The notes: generated by a model from the letters alone, not told the origin. A stretch of DNA of 64,000 nt from JBLMXQ01 sp050257855 (GCA_050257855.1 JBLMXQ010000096.1:6530-70529), one strand, 5' to 3'. Positions 52,927-63,605 are shown, counted from the first letter of the stretch. Numbers and translations: made by a program.

Positions 52927-53679
52927 TTACTGCCCGGGCGTTCTCAACCGCTCCAGCAGGCGGCGGGCCATGGCGTTGTCCGGCTCGATCGACAGCGCCT
53001 TCTCGGCGCTTCTGATTGCGCCCTCCTTGTCGCCCTTCATGTTCTGCACCTGCGCCATCACCAGGTACGTCCGGGCGGACTGCGGGTAGTACTCGAGGTT
53101 CAGCTGCAGATAGCGCAGCGCCTCGTCCGTTCGCTTGGCGAAGGCCTCGCGGCGGGCGAACAGCAGCAGCGCGCCTTCGCTGAAATCGTAGCTCTGGCCG
53201 CCGTAGTACTGCTTCCGCAGATCGCGGTACTGCGACAACGCGGCGTCGATTCCCTTGGAGGCCGTCGTCTCCGTGAGGATGTCGGTGATCTGCTTCGGGA
53301 TGGCGACGCCGCGGTGGCAGGTCGCGCACTGGATCGTCGTGAGCTCGCCGGCAGGCTTGCCGAGCCCGGACGCCAGCTTCGCGTTCAGGTCGGCCGTCAT
53401 CCGCATCATGAACCGCGCCTTGTTCTTGGCCGGCTTCTCGTCGGTCGCGAAATCATTCTCGCGTCCCGGCTCGTCGTCCACGTGGCAGTAGCCGCAACGA
53501 ACGCCGAGGCCGGCGGCGATGAGCTGCATGCGCGCGACGACGTCCTGACGGGACATGTCCTTCGGGAGCACCTGCAGGTTCTTCGGCGGCGGCTGCGGCG
53601 GAGCGCCGGGCGGCTGCGCCAGCCCCGGAGAGGCGGCCGCGGCCGAGAGACATATGACGAGTACGGCAAATCGCTTCAC
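52927..53679 (-). CDS. di-heme cytochrome c with TPR-like tail
   Basis: A 250-residue exported cytochrome. A GTG start at 53679, with GGAGGG ahead, opens a signal peptide ('KRFAVLVICLSAAAASPGLA'), then a Pro-rich segment. Heme sites are Cys62/Cys65/His66 ('RCGYCHVDDE') and Cys118/Cys121/His122 ('QCATCHRGV'). Met-rich 'ARFMMRMTADLN' between them may provide distal ligands. The last ~100 residues form TPR-like helices ('ALRYLQLNLEYYPQSARTYLVMAQVQNMKGDKEGAIRSAEKALSIEPDNAMARRLLERL'). Similar proteins exist as reaction-centre cytochrome-like c proteins. It is convergent with the b/c fusion. Confidence 0.82.
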   Translation of the reverse strand: MKRFAVLVICLSAAAASPGLAQPPGAPPQPPPKNLQVLPKDMSRQDVVARMQLIAAGLGVRCGYCHVDDEPGRENDFATDEKPAKNKARFMMRMTADLNAKLASGLGKPAGELTTIQCATCHRGVAIPKQITDILTETTASKGIDAALSQYRDLRKQYYGGQSYDFSEGALLLFARREAFAKRTDEALRYLQLNLEYYPQSARTYLVMAQVQNMKGDKEGAIRSAEKALSIEPDNAMARRLLERLRTPGQ

Positions 53680-53768
53680 ATCATCCCTCCACTGATTCCT
53701 TCCGCCGGATTTCGGACGAGAGAGACTACCGCAAGGCCGTGAGGCGGGCAACACGGAATCGACCGGTG

Positions 53769-55346
53769 CTACCGGCTTCCCGCGACGAACTGTCTTCGTT
53801 CCGCATTCCAGGCGAACGAACACGGGCCGGGTGCCGCTTCGATCGAGTTGACCACGACGACCGGAGGACTGGCGAGCGCCTCGGGAGCGCCGTTTCGAAA
53901 GATGTAGGCGCCCCGGTAGTTGTCCGGCAGATCGGACAGGACGACCGACGGGCACTGATGAATTCGCGAATCGCTCGCGAACGCGCGGATGACGGCATCG
54001 CGGAGGCGCCCGGCCTCGACCCAGGGCCTCTGCTGGGCGCGAAGAGCGGTGGTATTGATCGCGAGCACGACGCCGAGGACTGCAACCGCAACCGCCCGCA
54101 AGAGTGTGTTCGTGCGCGCCACCGACGCGGCACATATGACGAGAACGACGGCGTAGCCGATTGCGGCGAGGTACACGTACCTCGACTGCTGCAGGTCGGG
54201 CGCGACGATGAAGATGGTGATGGCCGGGAGCGTGGCCGACAAGCCGAACGCAGCGTATGCGCCGGCGGCGCGCAATACCCCGGTTCCGTGCCTGCCTGCG
54301 AGGAACAGCGTCAACAGGCCGAGAAGAACCAGTGCTTCAGCAACAGGCAGCAGGGGCCGGCTCCTGATGACGTCGATGTGCATTGGTGCGACCAGCGCGC
54401 CGACGGTCTCGAAAATCCAGCGCTGGACAAGGTATTTCGTGATCGGCTGCTTGATCGTGGCTGACGCGAATGCGAGCCGTACGACGCCAATCGTGCCGGC
54501 GGCTGCCATCAGGATCGATGAATCGAGAACAATGCCTTTCGGGAAAGAGCGCCTCGCGAGGGCATCGAGAAGAATCAGCGCCGGAAGCACGAGCGCCGTT
54601 TCCTTGCAGAGGACCGCAGCGGCCCCGAATGCGAAGAAGGCCAGGCGACGACAAACAGACGGCGTTCGATCGTAGCCACGCGCGACGACGATCGTGCTCA
54701 GAACCAGACAGGTCGCCGCGACATCGAACACGCCGGAGCTCCACGCGACCGCTTCCGGCGCCAGGGGAAACGTGAGCACCAGAAGGCCGGCCGCGATGGC
54801 CCACGCCCGCCCGACGAATGCACTGGCGATGCGGACCGTCAGGTACGCGACGAGCCCGTGGAGCACGATGTTGAGGACGTGAATCGACGATGCACCGCCT
54901 CCGACCGCCAACAACAAATCCCAGGCGATCAACGGAAGCGGCCGGAAGGCATCGGGGTTGAAGGCGCCGAACTCGGCCAGGCGCGCGTGCCTGGCGAGTA
55001 CGAAATCATCCGACAGGAACCCGACGGACAGGACGGGCAGGTAGAGCGCGATCGCAGCGGCGCACCAGAGAAGGGCGGTCCACGCCGGCCAGGTCGCGGA
55101 GGCCGGTTCGGCGAGGGCCTCCGCACTCTGACGGCGCGTCCACGCGAGCAGGAGTCCGAGCGCGACGAGCCAGACGGCGCTCGTTTCTATGCGAAACCGC
55201 GTCGCCCCCGGCACGCCGGCGAACCAGATGGTTGCGAGGTAGGCTGTCCTGCACGCAAGGATCAGGACGAGGCTGAGCTGTAGCAACTGAAGCCGTGTGA
55301 ACGGCGCGCGGCGCTCGGCTGCAATCGCCGGTCTTGCTCCGTTCAT
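53769..55346 (-). CDS. polytopic membrane protein, GT-C glycosyltransferase-like
   Basis: A 525-residue protein with about 11-13 transmembrane helices. 'YLPVLSVGFLSDDFVLARHARLAEFG' in the first luminal loop has the acidic pair (Asp-Asp) typical of GT-C enzymes using lipid-linked sugars, and 'SSGVFDVAATCLVLSTIVVARGYDR' and 'SRYVYLAAIGYAVVLVICAASV' follow. A C-terminal soluble part carries 'CPSVVLSDLPDNYRGAYIFRNGAPEALASP'. Donor and acceptor are unknown. It starts seven bases after the branched-chain aminotransferase stop. Confidence 0.6.
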   Translation of the reverse strand: MNGARPAIAAERRAPFTRLQLLQLSLVLILACRTAYLATIWFAGVPGATRFRIETSAVWLVALGLLLAWTRRQSAEALAEPASATWPAWTALLWCAAAIALYLPVLSVGFLSDDFVLARHARLAEFGAFNPDAFRPLPLIAWDLLLAVGGGASSIHVLNIVLHGLVAYLTVRIASAFVGRAWAIAAGLLVLTFPLAPEAVAWSSGVFDVAATCLVLSTIVVARGYDRTPSVCRRLAFFAFGAAAVLCKETALVLPALILLDALARRSFPKGIVLDSSILMAAAGTIGVVRLAFASATIKQPITKYLVQRWIFETVGALVAPMHIDVIRSRPLLPVAEALVLLGLLTLFLAGRHGTGVLRAAGAYAAFGLSATLPAITIFIVAPDLQQSRYVYLAAIGYAVVLVICAASVARTNTLLRAVAVAVLGVVLAINTTALRAQQRPWVEAGRLRDAVIRAFASDSRIHQCPSVVLSDLPDNYRGAYIFRNGAPEALASPPVVVVNSIEAAPGPCSFAWNAERRQFVAGSR

Positions 55347-55353
55347 CCCCCGG

Positions 55354-56289
55354 TCAGCGCGTGACTGCGGATGGTGTCACGGCCGTCAGCCATTTCCGGT
55401 ACTGCGGCAGCTCTCCCCGGACCGCGCCGAGGAACGTCTGCTGGATGCGGCGCGTCAGGGGCCCCGGCCTGCCGCTGCCGATCGTCGTCCCGTCGACTTC
55501 GCGGATCGGCGTCACTTCCACGGCCGTGCCGCAGAAGAACAGCTCATCGGCCGTCTTCAGGTCCTCGACGCGAATCGGGGCCACTCTGGTGGGCAGCGCG
55601 AGGTCGCGCGCGATCTCCAGGATGGACGCGCGCGTCACGCCCATGAGGATGCCGGCGTCCGCGTCGTTGGTCAGCAACGCGCCGTTCTTGACGACGAAGA
55701 GGTTCTCGCCGGAGCCTTCGGCGACGTCGCCGCCGGCGTTCAGCAGGATCGCCTCGTCGAACCCGCGGCGCTGCGCATCCTGCACCGCGCGGACCGAGTT
55801 GACGTACTGGCCGCACGCCTTACCGGTCGACGGGATGGCGCTGCTGTCGAAGCGGCGGATCGGCGAGATGGTCACGCGCACGCCCGCGTCGGCGTCCGCG
55901 AGGTATTTGTCGAAGGGGAAGCCGGCGATGGCGACCGTCACCGGGCACTCCTTCGTCCAGACGCTCAACGTGCTGACGTCGAAGAAGGCGATCGGCCGCA
56001 GGTACGCGTTCTCGAGCCGGTTGGCGGCGACCACGTCCAGCGTCGCCTGCGTGAGCGTTTCGAGCGAGTAGGGGATGCCGATCTCGTACATCGCCGCCGA
56101 CTCGAAGAAGCGCTTCAGGTGCGCGTCGAGGCGAAACACGGCAGGGCCCTCGACGGTCCGGTACGACCGAATGCCTTCGAACACGCCCGTACCGTAATGA
56201 AGCCCGTGGGCCAGGACGTGCACTTTCGCCTCCCCCCACGGGATGAGCTCGCCGTTGAACCAGATACTCTCGGTGGGTGTGAAGCCCAT
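55354..56289 (-). CDS. ilvE: branched-chain amino acid aminotransferase
   Basis: A 311-residue fold-type IV PLP enzyme that transaminates leucine, isoleucine and valine. 'IWFNGELIPWGEAKVHVLAHGLHYGTGVFEGIRSYRTVEGPAVFRLDAHLKRFFESAAM' is the IlvE start; the PLP Lys lies in 'SSAIPSTGKACGQYVNSVRAVQDAQRRGFDEAILL', and 'DVAEGSGENLFVVKNGAL' and 'FFCGTAVEVTPIREVDG' are canonical. The ATG at 56289 has AAAGGGA upstream; an in-frame upstream ATG adds nine residues. It is divergent from the str operon. Confidence 0.94.
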   Translation of the reverse strand: MGFTPTESIWFNGELIPWGEAKVHVLAHGLHYGTGVFEGIRSYRTVEGPAVFRLDAHLKRFFESAAMYEIGIPYSLETLTQATLDVVAANRLENAYLRPIAFFDVSTLSVWTKECPVTVAIAGFPFDKYLADADAGVRVTISPIRRFDSSAIPSTGKACGQYVNSVRAVQDAQRRGFDEAILLNAGGDVAEGSGENLFVVKNGALLTNDADAGILMGVTRASILEIARDLALPTRVAPIRVEDLKTADELFFCGTAVEVTPIREVDGTTIGSGRPGPLTRRIQQTFLGAVRGELPQYRKWLTAVTPSAVTR

Positions 56290-56356
56290 AGTCGTCCCTT
56301 TCAGCTGGGGGTTCACTATAGCTGGGATTCGAGGGGAGGTTCCAGGGGTCCGTTGT

Positions 56357-56596
56357 TGCGCCGGTGAAGCTGCCCGTGCTATATTCGTCAGGTTCTCTTG
56401 GGGTTAGGACACCCTATCTAGCCCCGAGTCGCCCGGGAACCCGACCTTCGGGCGGTCCGTCGCGCGAAAAACCACGTTTTAGGGTCAGCCAGGTTTTCAG
56501 GCGCCAAGCCACGAGGCTTCTAGGCCTGAAGCGACAAGCGCACCGCAGGCGTCCGCGGTGTGCATGCCTGTTGTCTCGCGGGGCGTCGAGAGTTGT
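56357..56596 (+). promoter_or_regulatory. str operon promoter and leader
   Basis: TTGCGC (56357-56362), an 18-base spacer and TATATT (56381-56386) form a good sigma-70-type promoter, placing the start near 56393 and leaving about 200 bases of leader before rpsL. The leader contains 'GGGAACCCGACCTTCGGGCGGTCC' and further GC stems but no motif I can name. Together with 56290-56356 this is a 307-base gene-free stretch. Confidence 0.6.
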
Positions 56597-56974
56597 ATGC
56601 CGACTATCAGCCAGCTGGTGCGGCAGGGCCGCAGGAAGATCGTCACGAAGACCAAGAGTCCGGCGCTGCAGGACAGCCCGCAGAAGCGCGGCGTCTGCGT
56701 CCGCGTGTTCACGCAGACACCGAAGAAGCCGAATTCCGCGCTGCGGAAGGTCGCGCGCGTCCGGCTGACGAACGGCATCGAGGTGACCACCTACATCCCG
56801 GGCGTCGGCCACAACCTGCAGGAGCACTCGCTGGTCCTCATCCGCGGCGGCCGCGTCAAGGACCTGCCGGGTGTCCGCTACCACGTGGTCCGCGGCACCC
56901 TCGACGCCGTGGGTGTCCAGGGCCGGATGCAGGGACGATCGAAGTACGGGGCGAAGCGACCGAAGAAGGCGTAG
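56597..56974 (+). CDS. rpsL: 30S ribosomal protein S12
   Basis: A 125-residue protein; ATG at 56597 starts the family-typical 'MPTISQLVRQGRRK', whereas 13 upstream codons in the same frame are not S12-like. Key regions are complete: 'PKKPNSALRKVARVRLTNGIEVTTYIPGVGHNLQEHSLVLIRGGRVKDLPGVRYHVVRG'. Lys and Pro positions associated with streptomycin resistance (PKKPNS and LPGVRYH loops) have the wild-type residues. There is no strong ribosome binding site. First gene of the str operon. Confidence 0.97.
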   Translation: MPTISQLVRQGRRKIVTKTKSPALQDSPQKRGVCVRVFTQTPKKPNSALRKVARVRLTNGIEVTTYIPGVGHNLQEHSLVLIRGGRVKDLPGVRYHVVRGTLDAVGVQGRMQGRSKYGAKRPKKA

Positions 56975-57007
56975 CCGAAAGCCGAGAGCTGAAAGCCGAG
57001 AGCTACT
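56975..57007. repeat. AGCCGAGAGC repeat between rpsL and rpsG
   Basis: Two degenerate units (AGCCGAAAGCCGAGAGCTG, AAAGCCGAGAGCTAC) fill the 36-base gap before rpsG. It is the same family as the minisatellites at 60101 and 60844. Confidence 0.65.
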
Positions 57008-57010
57008 GAG

Positions 57011-57484
57011 ATGCCAAGACGTCGAGAGATTCCCAAGCGCGACATCGCGGCGGACCCGCTCTACCAGAGCCCGCTCGTCAGCAAGTTCATCAACTGCGTG
57101 ATGAGCGACGGCAAGCGGAGCACGGCCGAGCGGATCCTGTACAAGAGCTTCGACATCATCAAGGAGAAGACCGGCGACGATCCGCTGAAGGTGTTCAAGA
57201 AAGCGGTCGACAACGTCAAGCCGAGCCTCGAGGTGAAGTCGCGCCGCGTGGGCGGCTCCAACTACCAGGTGCCGGTCGAGGTCAACCCGAACCGCCGCCT
57301 GTCGCTCAGCATCCGATGGCTGGTCGGCTACGCGCGGCAGCGCGGCGACGGCAAGACGATGCAGGAAAAGCTGGCCAACGAGCTGCTCGACGCGTCGAAC
57401 CTCCGGGGCGGCGCCGTCAAGAAGCGCGAGGACACGCACCGGATGGCCGAGGCGAACAAGGCGTTCGCGCACTACAGATGGTAA
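57011..57484 (+). CDS. rpsG: 30S ribosomal protein S7
   Basis: A 157-residue protein with 'MPRRREIPKRDIAADPLYQSPLVSKFINCVMSDGKRSTAERILYKSFDII', 'VDNVKPSLEVKSRRVGGSNYQVPVEVNPNRRLSLSIRWLVGYARQR' and 'MAEANKAFAHYRW'. This is the full S7 that nucleates assembly of the 30S head. The start follows the AGCCGAGAG repeat with CTACTG and no strong Shine-Dalgarno. fusA follows 29 bases downstream. Confidence 0.97.
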   Translation: MPRRREIPKRDIAADPLYQSPLVSKFINCVMSDGKRSTAERILYKSFDIIKEKTGDDPLKVFKKAVDNVKPSLEVKSRRVGGSNYQVPVEVNPNRRLSLSIRWLVGYARQRGDGKTMQEKLANELLDASNLRGGAVKKREDTHRMAEANKAFAHYRW

Positions 57485-57513
57485 GCACCGGCGGGAAGAA
57501 GTAGACACGAGCA

Positions 57514-59625
<2,112 letters not shown>

Positions 59626-59687
59626 CGTCGCCACGACGAGCAGCAAGGGCGCTTCGAATCAAGATCCGGAGCGTAAGCGACGGCGAT

Positions 59688-59745
59688 CGCGCGGGGGTGG
59701 GGCCCCGCGCGAAGCGAGAAATGACGCGGGGGTGGGGCCCCGCGA
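59688..59745. repeat. GGGGCCCC palindrome repeat, two copies, between fusA and rpsJ
   Basis: CGCGGGGGTGGGGCCCCGCG occurs at ~59690-59709 and again at ~59726-59744. Compared with the 50474 copies (inverse strand) it has C/G where they have T/A at both stem positions, keeping pairing. The 131-base gap (59626-59756) holds nothing else recognisable where tuf would be expected. Confidence 0.75.
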
Positions 59746-59756
59746 GAAAGTAAACA

Positions 59757-60095
<339 letters not shown>

Positions 60096-60100
60096 CCGTC

Positions 60101-60157
60101 AGCCATCGACTGTCGGCTCCCAGCCGAGCCGACCGCCGACAGCCGACAGCTGAGAGC
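60101..60157. repeat. AGCCGACAGC-type repeat between rpsJ and rplC
   Basis: Degenerate copies (CAGCCATCGACTGTCGGCT, CCCAGCCGAGCCGACCGCC, GACAGCCGACAGCTGAG) form self-complementary runs in the 67-base gap. GACTGTCGGCT and AGCCGACAGC can pair. Confidence 0.7.
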
Positions 60158-60162
60158 GAGCC

Positions 60163-60843
60163 ATGGTGACAGGGATCATCGGTAGGAAAGTGGGCATGAC
60201 CCAGGTCTTCGACCCGGACGGCACGGTCCATCCGGCCACGGTCATCAAGGCCGGTCCGTGCGTCGTCGTGCAGGCCAAGACCGCGCCGACCGACGGGTAC
60301 GAGGCGGTGCAGCTCGGGCTGGTCGAGGAGCGGCCGGCCAGAGCCAGCAAGCCGCTCGCGGGCCACTACAAGAAGGCCAACGTTCCGCCGACGCGCGTGC
60401 GGCGCGAGGTGCGGGTCGCGCCCGGCGGCGAGGCGCCCCGGAGCGGCGACCAGGTGCTCGTGTCGATTTTCGCCGACGGCGAGCGCGTGGACGTGGTCGG
60501 GACGAGCCGCGGCAAGGGCTTTCAGGGCGTCGTCAGGCGGCACCATTTCGGCGGCGGCGCGGCGACCCACGGCTCGATGTTCCACCGCGCGCCCGGGTCC
60601 ATCGGGGCCTCCTCGTTTCCTTCGCGCGTCGTGAAGGGGATGCGCGCGGCGGGCCGTATGGGCGGCGATCGCGTGACCGTGCGCAACCTGAAGGTGCTCC
60701 GCGTCGATCCCGAGAACCATCTGCTGCTCGTCGAAGGCGGCATCCCCGGCGCACCGTCCGGCTACCTCGTCGTGCGCAAGGCGGTGGCGGCAAAGAAGGT
60801 CAAGGTCGCGCAGGTCGAGAAGCCGAAGAAGGGCAAGAAGTAG
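60163..60843 (+). CDS. rplC: 50S ribosomal protein L3
   Basis: A 226-residue protein: 'VTGIIGRKVGMTQVFDPDGTVHPATVIKAGPCVVVQAK' and 'TSRGKGFQGVVRRHHFGGGAATHGSMFHRAPGSIGASSFPSRVVKGMRAAGRMGGDRVTVRNLKVLRVDPENHLLLVEGGIPG' are the conserved blocks, including the Gly-rich loop that reaches the peptidyl-transferase centre. The Lys-rich tail of 15 residues is longer than in E. coli. The methylated Gln in 'KGFQGVV' is present. The ATG follows GAGCGAGCC, a weak ribosome binding site. Confidence 0.97.
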   Translation: MVTGIIGRKVGMTQVFDPDGTVHPATVIKAGPCVVVQAKTAPTDGYEAVQLGLVEERPARASKPLAGHYKKANVPPTRVRREVRVAPGGEAPRSGDQVLVSIFADGERVDVVGTSRGKGFQGVVRRHHFGGGAATHGSMFHRAPGSIGASSFPSRVVKGMRAAGRMGGDRVTVRNLKVLRVDPENHLLLVEGGIPGAPSGYLVVRKAVAAKKVKVAQVEKPKKGKK

Positions 60844-60995
60844 GGCCGAGAGCCGAAGGCGGAGAGCCGAGAGCTGAGGGCCGAGAGCCGAAGGCGGAGA
60901 GCCGCGAGCTGAGGGCCAAGAGCCGAAGGCGGAGAGCCGAGAGCTGAGGGCCGAGAGCGAAGCCGACAGCCGAGCGCTGACAGCCGAGAGCTAAG
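60844..60995. repeat. 35-bp tandem minisatellite between rplC and rplD
   Basis: Three full units spaced 35 bases apart (GCCGAAGGCGG at 60852, 60887, 60922), each with AGCCGAGAGCTGAGGGCC, fill the 155-base gap, with degenerate ends. The units are contiguous, so no unique spacers. The same motif occurs at 24179, 56975 and 60101. Confidence 0.9.
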
Positions 60996-60998
60996 AGT

Positions 60999-61619
60999 AT
61001 GCAGCTAGAAGTCGTGAACAGCCAGAACGAGAGGGTCGGCACGATCGACCTGCGCGACGACCTGTTCGGCGGTCGGGTCCACACCGAGCTGATGTGGGAG
61101 TCGGTCGTGCACGCGAACGCGAAGGCGCGGCGCGGCACCCACGCGACGAAGAACCGGGCGCTCGTCAGCGGCAGCGGCAAGAAGCCGTGGCGGCAGAAGG
61201 GCACCGGGCGCGCGCGCGTCGGCGAGATTCGCAACCCGCTGTGGCGCAAGGGCGGCACCGTGTTCGGCCCGCAGCCGCGCAGCTACGACTACCGGCTGCC
61301 GAAGAAGGTCGAGCGCGGCGCCCTGAGGGCGGCGCTCGCGCAGAAGATGCAGGACAAGGCGCTCATCGTGGTCGATGAGCTGACCGTCGACGCGGTGAAG
61401 ACGAAGGCGGCCGTGGAGCTGCTGGCGCGCCTCGGCGTCGCGGGCAAGGCGGTCCTGGTGGACGTGACGCCGGACGAGAAGCTGGCGCTGTCGGTGCGCA
61501 ACGTCCCGGACGTCGCGCTGCGGCCGTACCGGCAGCTCACTGCGCGCCTGGTCATCGACGCGCAGCGCGTCGTCGTGACGGGCGACGCCCTCGCGAAACT
61601 GCAGGAGGCGCTGGCGTGA
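60999..61619 (+). CDS. rplD: 50S ribosomal protein L4
   Basis: A 206-residue protein. The globular part ('MQLEVVNSQNERVGTIDLRDDLFGG', 'LMWESVVHANAKARRGTHATKNRALVSGSGKKPWRQKGTGRARVGEIRNPLWRKGGTVFGPQPRSYDYRLPKKVERGALRAAL') includes the exit-tunnel loop 'GKKPWRQKGTGRARVG'. L4 can repress its own operon in E. coli; I cannot tell that here. The ATG follows the minisatellite with no clear ribosome binding site. The stop overlaps rplW. Confidence 0.96.
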   Translation: MQLEVVNSQNERVGTIDLRDDLFGGRVHTELMWESVVHANAKARRGTHATKNRALVSGSGKKPWRQKGTGRARVGEIRNPLWRKGGTVFGPQPRSYDYRLPKKVERGALRAALAQKMQDKALIVVDELTVDAVKTKAAVELLARLGVAGKAVLVDVTPDEKLALSVRNVPDVALRPYRQLTARLVIDAQRVVVTGDALAKLQEALA

Positions 61620-61912
61620 CGCTCAAGCTGACCGATGTGATTCGCCGCCCGCTCGTCACCGAGAAGACGTCGATCCTCCGCGAGGACGGCCGCACCATCG
61701 TGTTCGAGGTGGCGGCGAGCGCCAACAAGCTGCAGGTCAGGGAAGCCGTCGAGCGGCTGCTCGGATCGAAGGTCGCGGGCATCCGCACGAGCATCGCGCA
61801 CGGCAAGGTGAAGCGGCAGGGCCGCTACGCCGGCCGGCGGCCGGACTGGAAGAAGGCCTACGTGACGCTGCGCGAGGGCCAGAAGATTCCGGAGTTCCTC
61901 GAGGGCGCGTGA
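61616..61912 (+). CDS. rplW: 50S ribosomal protein L23
   Basis: A 98-residue protein: 'KLTDVIRRPLVTEKTSILREDGRTIVFEVAASANKLQVREAVERLLGSKVAGIRTSIAHGKVKRQGRYAGRRPDWKKAYVTLREGQKIPEFLEG' is a full L23, the docking site for trigger factor and SRP at the tunnel exit. The start is GTG inside the rplD stop (GTGA), coupling translation. rplB follows after 23 bases. Confidence 0.96.
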   Translation: MTLKLTDVIRRPLVTEKTSILREDGRTIVFEVAASANKLQVREAVERLLGSKVAGIRTSIAHGKVKRQGRYAGRRPDWKKAYVTLREGQKIPEFLEGA

Positions 61913-61935
61913 ACGCCTGAGACAAGGCACCGAAC

Positions 61936-62763
61936 ATGCCGATTCGAAAGTACAAGCCGACCTCGTCGGGCCAGCGGTTCCAGACGGTGCAGGTGTTCGA
62001 TGAGATCACCACGACCGAGCCGTACAAGCCGCTCGTCGAGCCGCTGCACCAGTCGGGCGGCCGCAACAACCGCGGCGAGCTCACGTCGTGGTGGCGCGGC
62101 GGCGGCCACAAGCGGATGTACCGCGTCATCGACTTCAAGCGCGACAAGAAGGACATCCCGGCGAAGGTCGCCACGATCGAGTACGACCCGAACCGCTCGT
62201 CCTGGATTGCGCTTCTCCAGTATGCCGACGGCGAGAAGCGCTACATCCTGCAGCCCGACGGGCTGAAGGTGGGCGCCAAGCTGTTGAGCGGTCCGGAGGC
62301 CGACATCCTGGTCGGCAACGCGCTGCCTCTGCGCAACATTCCGCCCGGCACGACGGTGCACAACATCGAGCTGCGGCCGGGCAAGGGCGCGCAGATGGCG
62401 CGCTCGGCGGGCGCTGCCGCGCAGTTGGTCGCCAAGGAAGGCGACTACGCGCTGCTCAAGCTGCCTTCGGGCGAGACGCGCAAGGTGCTGGTCGATTGCT
62501 ACGCCACCATCGGGCAGGTGGGCAATCTGGACCACGAGAACGTTGCCATCGGCAAGGCCGGACGCACGCGCTGGCTGGGCAAACGCCCGCACAACCGCGG
62601 CGTGGCCATGAATCCGGTGGACCATCCGCATGGCGGCGGCGAGGGCAAGACTTCCGGCGGGCGTCATCCGGTGACCCCGTGGGGCCAACCGACGCGCGGC
62701 TACAAGACACGCAACAGCAAGCGTACCGACAAGTTCATCGTGAACCGTCGAGGAAAGAAGTAG
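61936..62763 (+). CDS. rplB: 50S ribosomal protein L2
   Basis: A 275-residue protein. 'PLHQSGGRNNRGELTSWWRGGGHKRMYRVIDFKRDKKDIPAKVATIEYDPNRSSWIALLQYADGEKRYILQP' and 'MNPVDHPHGGGEGKTSGGRHPVTPWGQPTRGYKTRNSKRTDKFIVNRRGKK' are the conserved L2 blocks, with the His in the HPHGGG loop near the peptidyl-transferase site. Codon use and wording of the protein appear to change between its halves (see findings). rpsS starts four bases after the stop. Confidence 0.96.
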   Translation: MPIRKYKPTSSGQRFQTVQVFDEITTTEPYKPLVEPLHQSGGRNNRGELTSWWRGGGHKRMYRVIDFKRDKKDIPAKVATIEYDPNRSSWIALLQYADGEKRYILQPDGLKVGAKLLSGPEADILVGNALPLRNIPPGTTVHNIELRPGKGAQMARSAGAAAQLVAKEGDYALLKLPSGETRKVLVDCYATIGQVGNLDHENVAIGKAGRTRWLGKRPHNRGVAMNPVDHPHGGGEGKTSGGRHPVTPWGQPTRGYKTRNSKRTDKFIVNRRGKK

Positions 62764-62767
62764 AGCT

Positions 62768-63115
62768 ATGAGATCGACAAAGAAAGGGCCGTTCATCGAC
62801 GGCTACCTGCAGTCGCGGATCGAGGCGATGAACCAGCGCAACGAGAAGAAAGTGCTGCGCACCTGGTCGCGCCGTTCGACCATCATCCCCGAGATGGTGG
62901 GGCACACCATCGCCGTGCACAACGGGAAGAAGTTCATCCCGGTGTACGTCACCGAGAACATGGTGGGACACAAGCTGGGCGAATTCGCCGCTACCCGCCA
63001 GTTCAAGGGTCACTCGATGAAGGCGGCGGAAGTCGTAGCCAAGCCGGCCGGCGTGCCCGGAGGTCCGGGCGCCATCGTTCCGTCGGCACCGGCAGCGCCG
63101 GCCCCGAAGGCATAA
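62768..63115 (+). CDS. rpsS: 30S ribosomal protein S19 with extended tail
   Basis: A 115-residue protein, about 20 longer than usual. 'RSTKKGPFIDGYLQSRIEAMNQRNEKKVLRTWSRRSTIIPEMVGHTIAVHNGKKFIPVYVTENMVGHKLGEFAATRQFKGHS' is the S19 core; the end is an Ala/Pro/Gly-rich tail. The tail resembles those of Terriglobia-type acidobacteria more than the preceding genes suggest, which is an impression, not an alignment. It is part of the S10-type cluster. Confidence 0.95.
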   Translation: MRSTKKGPFIDGYLQSRIEAMNQRNEKKVLRTWSRRSTIIPEMVGHTIAVHNGKKFIPVYVTENMVGHKLGEFAATRQFKGHSMKAAEVVAKPAGVPGGPGAIVPSAPAAPAPKA

Positions 63116-63130
63116 GAGGGAAGAGAGAAC

Positions 63131-63598
63131 ATGGAATTCAGAGCCGCAGCCAAGTACGTGCGAGTTTCGCCGCAGAAGGCGCGCCTGGTGCTGGACCTGA
63201 TCAAGGGCCGGCGGGTGGAGGACGCGCTGAACACGCTCGCCTTCACCAAGAAGGGCATCGCGCCGAATGTCCACAAGCTGCTTCGTTCGGCGGTGGAGAA
63301 CGCCAACTTCGCGAACACGGAGAAGGGCGCCGACGTGGACATCGACAACCTGTTCGTGCTGCGCGCGGTGGCCAACGAAGGGCCGCGCATGAAGCGCATC
63401 CGCCCGGCGCCGATGGGCCGCGCGTATCGCTACCAGCGGCGCATGAGCCACATCGAGATCGCGCTTGCCGAGAAGACACGCCCCCAGGCAAAAGGTGCTG
63501 AGGGCGAGGTGGAAGCCGCGCCGGCGCGCAAGAAGCCGGTCAGGAAAGCAGCGGCCAAGAAATCTTCCGCCAAGAAACACACGGGAGCGAAGAAATAG
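63131..63598 (+). CDS. rplV: 50S ribosomal protein L22 with basic tail
   Basis: A 155-residue protein. 'MEFRAAAKYVRVSPQKARLVLDLIKGRRVEDALNTLAFTKKGIAPNVHKLLRSAVENANFANTEKGADVDIDNLFVLRAVANEGPRMKRIRPAPMGRAYRYQRRMSHIEIALAEK' is L22, with the beta-hairpin that lines the exit tunnel. The final ~35 residues form a Lys/Ala-rich tail absent in E. coli, common in acidobacteria. AGAGAGA precedes the ATG. Confidence 0.95.
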   Translation: MEFRAAAKYVRVSPQKARLVLDLIKGRRVEDALNTLAFTKKGIAPNVHKLLRSAVENANFANTEKGADVDIDNLFVLRAVANEGPRMKRIRPAPMGRAYRYQRRMSHIEIALAEKTRPQAKGAEGEVEAAPARKKPVRKAAAKKSSAKKHTGAKK

Positions 63599-63605
63599 AG
63601 GAACT

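Noticed and set aside
60844..60995. CRISPR array
   Set aside because: Repeat units are contiguous 35-base copies without unique spacers and no cas gene is near.
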